DNA of 64,000 bases. Source: Nematostella vectensis (lineage: Eukaryota; Cnidaria; Anthozoa; Actiniaria; Edwardsiidae). The notes under the pieces are model-generated. The model searched no databases. It was not told the DNA's origin and was given only the letters and a program-made list of their open reading frames with translations. Positions within the stretch are counted from its first letter, which is position 1. The number at the start of each line of letters is the position of its first letter. The position numbers and the translations under genes were made by a program. Below are positions 36,101 to 45,100 of the stretch, one piece after another. The DNA lies in assembly GCF_932526225.1 (NCBI RefSeq), contig NC_064041.1, forward strand, positions 250,001 to 314,000, written 5' to 3'.

Positions 36101-39100
36101 TGGGAAGGCGCTGCCAGGTGAGACAACCAGTAGAGTTGAGAGCTTGTAATAGGCCACCGCGACCTGCGGTAGCCGGCTGATCAGTCCGCTGTAATCAGCC
36201 CGCTAATAAGTCCGCTGTATATGAGTCCGCTGTAACGAGTCCATCCTTTTAATGCATGTCTTCACGTTACCCTAATGTCTCGAATAAGTGCTCAGAAAAT
36301 TTCGAGTTTGTATTTCTGAAGGGGGAGAAAGAAGAGGGGTAATACATCTTTTCGTTTTTACGATACACCAAAAACTGGAAATCGACTCTGCCAAATTTTC
36401 GTCTTTAATAAGACTTCTTCAGGGCAGAAGTAGCCCTGAAGAAGTCTTATCAAAGACGAAAATTTGGCAGAGCCGATTTCCAGTTTTTGGTGTATTGTAT
36501 TCATTGTTCTGGTACGAGATCGCGACAGTTTGGGCTTTTTGATTCTTTTCGTTTTTACGGATGCATATGCCGGGTGTAGTATAAATACAAAAAGGCCAAA
36601 TAGTCGTGTTCGTGTACCAGAAGAATGAATACGATACACCAAAAACTGGAATTCGTCTTTAATAAGACTTCTTCAGGGCAGACTCAGTCCTGGGTTAGGT
36701 GATGCGAGAATATTATTTACATAAACATAAGAATAAATACTGTATCTACTGATACTTCTGCATGTACTATGAAAACCCTAAGCATTTTGTCAAATATTTG
36801 AATATTGTGATGTCTGCGTTTCTGTTGAATTCATGGCATTTAAAAATTAAATTGAATACTCTATGGAGCTCTTGGATATCTAACCGACTGCTTTTTAACT
36901 ATTAGAGTAATATCGATACAATCATCAAGAAGTGAGGGGCTCCGCTTTAGGCAGTGTTTGAAAATGTCTAGTGTATTTATTATCATGTTATTATCATGTC
37001 TAGTATATTTATTATCATGTTATTATCATGTCTAGTGTATTTATTATCATGTTATTATCATGTCTAGTATATTTATTATCATGTTATTATCATGTCTATT
37101 ATATTTATTATCATGTTCATGCAGGTGTGGATCGCTCGCAAGGGCTTTGTTGTGAGGGGAGACGGACAACAGACTGTTTCATGGGAATCTGCATGTCTTC
37201 CTGGCTACTACATTGTACAGAAGAATTATCACTACACTCTGGCGAAGATTGGAAGTACTAAGAAGTTCTGTGAGTGCTGTGCTCTTTATAACAATCACAC
37301 AATCAACAAACAAGCCTGGTGGTGGCTTGTTTGTTGATTTTAAAGATTGGTTTGTTAGTTTATTTATTCTTAAAGACATACACCACGCCTTTTCCAACGC
37401 ACTACACGACGTACTCCAGTGTACACCTACAGTCGAATAACGTGTGAGATGCATAGAGCGTGTTTAATAACTAGGGATGGAACCTTAAAACCTTTTTAAT
37501 ACACACATTATAGATAGTTTTTACATAAAAGATAGCTTAATGAATGACCTATGATTTTTATACATCCAGTAAACGAAGACAGTTTTATTGGTATAAACTA
37601 TATAAATATCATGGGGTTCCACTAGAACGGGTCACACTGTAATGAGGTGCGTCTAATGGGTCCTAACTGTGTTCTTACCACTGGGCTACGCTGTACTTAC
37701 GGTATCCCAATATTTTTCATTCTTTGTACAGATATTGATTCAACGTTTACGGCATTCCGAACTCTAAAGTTTCCAGAAGCCTTCATGTTTTCCTTACTGC
37801 GTAAGGGCTGGTTTGTGTGCGAGAGCCGCGAGACCAGCTTTCACGTGACCGACCTAGTGGCCCGGTATAATGAGCCAACAATCGCATGGCTTCAGCGGTG
37901 TTCCTTTGTAATTCGTCCTATCGAAGGAAGAGAGAGTGCTACAATGAACTGCTTTGAGGTCTTGAAAGTTTTCCAGTCCACCACGGCCGTGCCTATTACA
38001 AATGCGACAGTTGCAATGACAACCCCAACTACTCCGGCCCCAGAAAAGCCAGCGATTGCCAAAGTGGAGTACAGTAAGTCTGTAAAAAAAACATATATTG
38101 AAAAAAGAATAATATATTGATGACAAATTCATTATATATTTATATTTTTATATTCGCAGTGGTCTGTTTAAGGATAGAATTCATCAACGACGCCGGGTTA
38201 CCATTCAGACTCCTCTCAAACCTCAAACCACAAGGGTACTACGTCTATGGGAAGGTTTTTGAGCTGAAATACGTACTGCCTAAAGCCACTGATACTGCAC
38301 CCGAGGGGACGGCAACACAGGGAACTGTGGATAATGTAGATGTGGTAAAAGAAGCATTTGAAAAGAAGACAAATATTGGTAGAGATGCAAGAGTTCACGG
38401 GAACGACAGAACGATACGAAGTGTTACCCACAGTAGCCACCGACACAAACCTGCAGGAATGAAGATTTATTCGTCCAATGCAGACAAAAGACACAAGGAA
38501 AGGACAAAAGATGTTTCCAGGAAGAGCAATGTGCCCCAAAGAACATCATCAGATGGCCCAGTCGGAAAAGTTCTCGGTCAAATAGGACATTCAACTTATA
38601 CAGCACAAGAAGAAATGCATGAACAAAAACCTTCAAGAAAAACAAATGTGGAACAAGTTTTGAAGGCGATTGCCCAGCCGACTTCAACCACATCGCAGAA
38701 GAAGGTTGTGACTGAGACCTTTCCACAGCCCAGGGATATGATCGGGAGTACAATGACCAAGATTATATTTAGCGCCATCGACCCGTCAAACGTGTATAAC
38801 CTATTATTGAATGGCAGGAAAGCTGTTTCGGTAGTCATCGCTGAGAGATGTATTTTTGCCGTGCAAGTCGTAGTGCATGTGACCAAGAACCCGAAAACGA
38901 GTAAGTCATTAACGAGTACTACTATTAAACCGAAAACGAGTAAGTCATTAACGAGTACTACTATGAAACCGAAAACGAGTAAGTCATTAACGAGTACTAC
39001 TATGAAACCGAAAACGTTTAAGTCATTAACGAGTACTACTATGAAACCGAAAACGAGTAAGTCATTAACGAGTACTACTATGAAACCGAAAACGAGTAAG

Positions 39101-42100
39101 ACACTAACGTGTACTACTATGGACCCGAAAACGAGTAAGACACTAACGAGTACTACTATGAACGGACTCGAAAGCGAGTAAGACATTAACGAGTACTACT
39201 ATGAAACCGAAAACGAGTAAGTCATTAACGAGTACTACTATGAAATCGAAAACCAGTAAGTCATTAACGAGTACTACTATGAAACCGAAAACGGGTAAGT
39301 CACTAACGAGTACTACTATGGACCCGAAAACGAGTAAGTCAATAACGAGTACTACTATGGACCCGAAAACGAGTAAGACACTAACGAGTACTACTATGCA
39401 CCCGAAAACAAGTAAGACACTAACGAGTACTACTATGGACCCGAAAACAAGTAAGACACTAACGGACGGACTCGAAAGCGAGTAAGACATTAACGAGTAC
39501 TACTATGGACCCGAAAACGAGTAAGTCACTAACGAGTTATACTATGTACCCGAAAACGAGTAAGTCATTAACGAGTACTACTATGGACCCGAAAACGAGT
39601 AAAACACTAACGAGTACTACTATCGACCCTAAAGCGAGTAAGACAATAACGAGTACTATTTTAGACCCGAAAATGAATAAGCCATTTCGAGTACTACTAT
39701 AGACCCGAAAACGAGTGAGTCATTAACGAGTACTACCATGGACCCGAAAACGAGTAAGTCAATAACGAGTACTACTATGGACCCGAAAACGAGTAAGACA
39801 CTAACGAGTACTACTATGAACCCGAAAACGAGTAAGTCACTAACGAATACTACTATGCACCCGAAAACAAGTAATACACTAACGAGTACTACTATGGACC
39901 CGAAAACAAGTAAGACACTAACGAGTACTACTATGGACGGACTCGAAAGCGAGTAAGACATTAACGAGTACTACTATGGACCCGAAAACGAGTAAGTCAC
40001 TAACAAGTTATACTATGTACCCGAAAACGAGTAAGTCATTAACGAGTACTACTATGGACCCGAAAACGAGTAAAACACTAACGAGTACTACTATCGACCC
40101 TAAAGCGAGTAAGACAATAACGAGTACTATTTTAGACCCGAAAATGAATAAGCCATTTCGAGTACTACTATAGACCCGAAAACGAGTGAGTCATTAACGA
40201 GTACTACTATGGACCCGAAAACGAGTAAGACACTAACGAGTACTACTATATGGATCCGAAAACGAGTAAGACAATAACGAGTACTATTATATGGAACCGA
40301 AAGCGAGTAAATCACTAACGAGTACTACTATCGACCCGAAAACGAGTAAGTCACTAACGAGTACTACAATGGACCCGAAAACGAGTAAGTCACTAACGAG
40401 TGATACTCTGAGAAAACGTGAATAAGTGTATGATCAAGAAATTAGTCGTCTGCTGTACTAAACCTGGTTATTAGTGTCATTAAGTATTCCTGATCATTCA
40501 GATGAAGTTTCAAAGACTCATTAGTTGTGATAGATATAAAAACAAACGACCCGGGCTGCAATTTCCGAGGATACTCTGTGCTATTATTCGTTCTTAACCC
40601 GATATGATCGTGTTTCTTTTAATTTGTGTCTTTGCAGCAACTGCACCGCCGACAACACCGACAACACCCAAACCAACTACGCCAGCACCCCCGCCGCCAC
40701 TTCCTCTAGCACCCGAGCCACCACCGCCACTTCCACCTCCGCCTCCACCCATACAGACCACTCGACCAACTGTACCTACCACCCCTACGACACAGGCCTC
40801 CACTACACGCCCTACCCCACCCCCTCCTACCTCGGCCTTGCCTCCACCTATACCTGCCACGCAAGTCCCGCCACCACCACTGCCTCCTCTACCGCCGCCA
40901 CCTCCGCCTGTCCAGACTACGACGGCTCCGACTCTCCCTCCAGCAAGTAAGTACGCTGAATTAGTCAGGTTCGCTCCAACTACTTCGAGCTTTTGGAATA
41001 AAGAGGTCAGATGTAGACACCAGGAGCCTTAGCCTGCTCCAACGAAAAAAACACGCTGTGATTTGCTTTAACACTTTTATTCAAGATATGATGAATCGTC
41101 AACTGCCAATGCAGTCTCGGTTTCGAGTTCGGGAGACTTCATTTGTTGACTAGAACAAAAAAATAAAAGCTCAAAACTTGCATTCAAAGAGGTGGATTTA
41201 CACCTGGACTGTTTATTGCAGCCGTGAAAAGCAGAATTTGAAAATAATAACAAGCGTAAATCCATTCACAAAAAAATACCTCTTCTCACCATTGCATACG
41301 GCGAATTAAGTTGCCTTTTTCTGGTGCCGGTTAGGCTACCAATGTTTGTATTTCATCGGTATTGTTTTGTCAAAAACCTCCACGTGACCTGCATTGACCA
41401 ATGGAAACTCATCACTGAAATATGATTTAATAAATTTCATATTATAAGCTGTTTTAGTTATAAATTCTTCTGGTTCTGATTAATGGTTGTACACTCCTTA
41501 ACAATTGGCTCCTGGCCGAATTCCATAACTAATGGCACTGTGAATATTTCTGATATTTCTAAGATGTATAAACATTGATAAACAAATTGATATCAGCATT
41601 ATTTTGCACATGTTTAAAGGTTTTGTGCGTGGTCCTTAAACGTTCATGATCATGTTGTTACTTTTCCTTATCAAAGTTTTTGCAACTGATATTATTGTTT
41701 TCCTTTTTTTCAGTTATCATCATACCAGCTGGTAAGACAAAAATATTGTTAAAACACCAACAACAAAAACAAAAACAGACACAAGACACCAACGCAGACA
41801 TTGAAACGCAAACAAGAATATAAACATAAAAAATCACAAACAAACAAAGTGTTATTTCAGTATTATCACAAACAACAAAGTATTATTAGTAAGAATACAA
41901 TAGAATACAAAGTATTATTTCAGTAAGAACACTTTTGCTATTTTGGTTCCAGGCTGTATGCCAACACACGAGGGTACTTCAAATGGCGCGTGTTGCTTTT
42001 TCCCATTCACGTACAAGGGAGTTGAACAGAACCGGTGCATCCGCGCCGACAGAAACTTCAGATGGTGCGCTACCACCAAAAACTATGACAACGACAAAGA

Positions 42101-45100
42101 GTGGGGCTTCTGTCCACGTAAGACAATATTGCACTACGGAAAAACATATCAATTATATGCTTAATTTGGGAGGATGATCCAAATCCAGATGATGAAAACA
42201 GTACATTTTAAATGTTTTAAAAGACAACTGAAGGAGAGTCGAAGGAATACGGCTCTACGACTAGTTAATGATCATGGAACACACCGCTATACGACAAATA
42301 TAAAAAAAAATCTAACAAGATTCATCTGCTGTAGTTGTACGTAGATTCTTCTTGATTTCCTTATGCATTAGAAACTAATAAAACAAAACTAGAAAAAGAC
42401 TAGCGTCGTAATTACGGTAGAACTTTCTTACATGTTTTTTGCTTGTCTTTCCGCAAAGATTGTAACGTGGCGCATGGAGGTACTGCTGGCGGCGACTGCT
42501 GCCACTTTCCATTCATTTACAAAAGCAAAGTCTACCAGAAGTGCATCAGAGACAGCAACGGAAAACCTTGGTGCGCGACGACATACAACTTCGATCTAGA
42601 CCAGAAGTGGGGATATTGCGGAGGTAATTATTCTAGCGGTATCATTGTCATGTGAATAAAATCACCTTTGCCATCGTTTATTGCTTTAATGCCGTTTACG
42701 TTTGTGTAATAACTTATTTGACTACAACCTCAGTTTTGTACTCTGCGTTCCCTATTTTGTTTAAAGTCCATATAACCTTTCAGGATTGATAGATTTGGTT
42801 GATTCACTATATTTTTATCTTCCAAATGGTATGTGGTTCGTATGGATACCATATAACACGCCTTCGATCAATGTGTGGTAACAAGTTTTGGATCACTTTA
42901 CCTATCTGCAAAACGTAGGACGATACCATCATCTTTATACCTGGTAGTCAACTGATTATTGAATTTCAGGAAACAAACCTTCAAAATTTAGCAAAAATCT
43001 TATAGTTTGGGAGCTGTTTTTGCATTTTGCACGCGCTCTGCATGCGCAATCTAGGATGACGGCATTCCATCGAGCGCGCGCTGTCTTTGAAATCTACAAA
43101 AAAACATTATTTCATATTTTCTTTTTTCACATATAATTTTATGCTTTAAAGGGTTTTCGCTTCATAGTGGGTTGCATTGCAATACAAAACTCCACGATAA
43201 TATTTTGTGACATTTTTGTCTCAGAATTTAAACGGATTTAAGGAAAATGCGCTGTTTTAGGTTTTTCCGCCAAAACTTGAAATTATACACTCCATTCAAT
43301 CTCCTTTCGCGCGCCCAGGAAAATGTTCAAAGCGCTATAGAAAATTTAAATTTCAATCAAACTCAACTTTCTTTTAAGAATTTGAAAGCTTATCTATGCT
43401 TCTTTTTCCTAGACTGCTGAAGTAAAAGGTTATAAGAACTTTAAGAAATCAACTTTATTTTCCAGTGACTTATTTGAAAACATTTTGTACCCAGATACAT
43501 TGTCATGCAAACGTCTAATTAAGCCGACGAAAGTTTGCACTTGGGGCTCAATTCCAATCTGGTAGTAAACCATTTTGAGAAACATAATGCACACAATGAG
43601 ATAAAAATAGAACTTAATATCGTCGTAGAAAACATAACAGGTTTTACCTTCATCTGGGTTATATCGTCGGGGGGGGACATTAAGAAAATATTCTGGGCAC
43701 AAGCACGTTCCTACTGATCTTTCCTACTGATTTTTCCACTGCTACGGCCCTGAAATATGGAAGAAGAAAGTAAAGATCTTCTGGGAGAGAAAATGTAAAT
43801 GCAGATAGGCAATGCCACATTACATACATAGACGGCGGAAAAAAATATTATCAGGAAATAGAGTGGGAGCACTAATTGGGCTGTTATAGCTGTTTTATTT
43901 TAAGCAGACGATTATTTTTATTAGGGAGGGGTGGAGAGCATTCTCTATCTGACCTTACCTGATTTTTTGGTACAACTTCCGCCTAGGAATCAATACTCAA
44001 TTTAAAACGGGACTATTGATTGGAATGCATTTTTGGGGCAACATGACGTTCCGTCTACTTCATTGCTTTGTCCAGCAGTACACAAAATCTATTTTTGTAA
44101 AACCTTTTGATAACAAAGATCCTCCAGAGCTTGCTGGCCTTAATTGAGGAGGAGGAAAGCCGTGTTCTGAGGCCCTTTAATGCATTCCACTCAATACCCG
44201 GCCATAAGACATTTTCCTCCTCCTCCAGGGCCAACCCATGCCATCAAAACACCCCTTCCACCACCACCGCCGCCTCCAACAGAAATACCACCAGCACAAG
44301 AAACATTTGAAAGTTCTCCTCCATGTCCATCGCCATGCTCTGTCATTTGCCTTCCCAACTGCCCTGCATCGTGTTGCAGCGGGCATCACAAGTCTGCTGT
44401 GTTAACTCCTCAGAGAAATATTGGAGACATTGGTACTTGCTCCATAATGTGTAAAAGATCCTGTGAAGAAGGATGCCCAGAACAATGTTGTCAAAATGGC
44501 TGCCCAGTGGAATGTTTGTCTTCTTGCAAACCACATTGCCCACCAAGGTGTTGTTTCACAGTGCTTATTCCAATAGCAGATAATCAAAGTGTTAAGGAAA
44601 AATGTCCTGCTGTGTGTAAAGAAACTTGTAAGCCAGAGTGTCCTTTATCCTGCTGTCTCAAGGATGCCAGGGGCTGCCCAGCAATTTGTGTCGAGGACTG
44701 TAAACCTGGCTGTCCACCGGAATGCTGCTTCGCTGTCTTGAAACCCATTCAAGAGAACCGGGAGCATTCTCAATCTTGCCCTAAAATATGCTTTACGTCA
44801 TGTAAACCAAGTTGTCCTGTGCATTGCTGCTCAGAACACTCAAATGCCTGCCCTCAAGAATGCTCGACTGATAATTGTAAACCGAGTTGTCCTTCAGAGT
44901 GCTGTCTCACCGTTTTAACTCCATTAAAGGAAAACAAATCTCATCAAGAAGAATGCCCTGCAGTGTGTTCTGAATCATGTAAACCAGATTGCCCTATCAA
45001 ATGTTGCTCTAACGCGTTATCTAGTTGTCCTCAATCGTGCTCTGGAGACCATTGTGGGGCGGAGTGCCCTACACAATGCTGTTTACTAGCAGATAACGGA

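Noticed and set aside
38596-39186. Minus-strand hydrophobic repeat ORF resembling a membrane protein
   Set aside because: Antisense of the 39-bp minisatellite and exon 11; LVFGFIVVLVND is the complement of the repeat unit.
44180-44228. ATG at 44180 as the start of a separate CRD gene
   Set aside because: No signal peptide follows, while a strong phase-1 acceptor at 44228 joins it to the FN2 exons.
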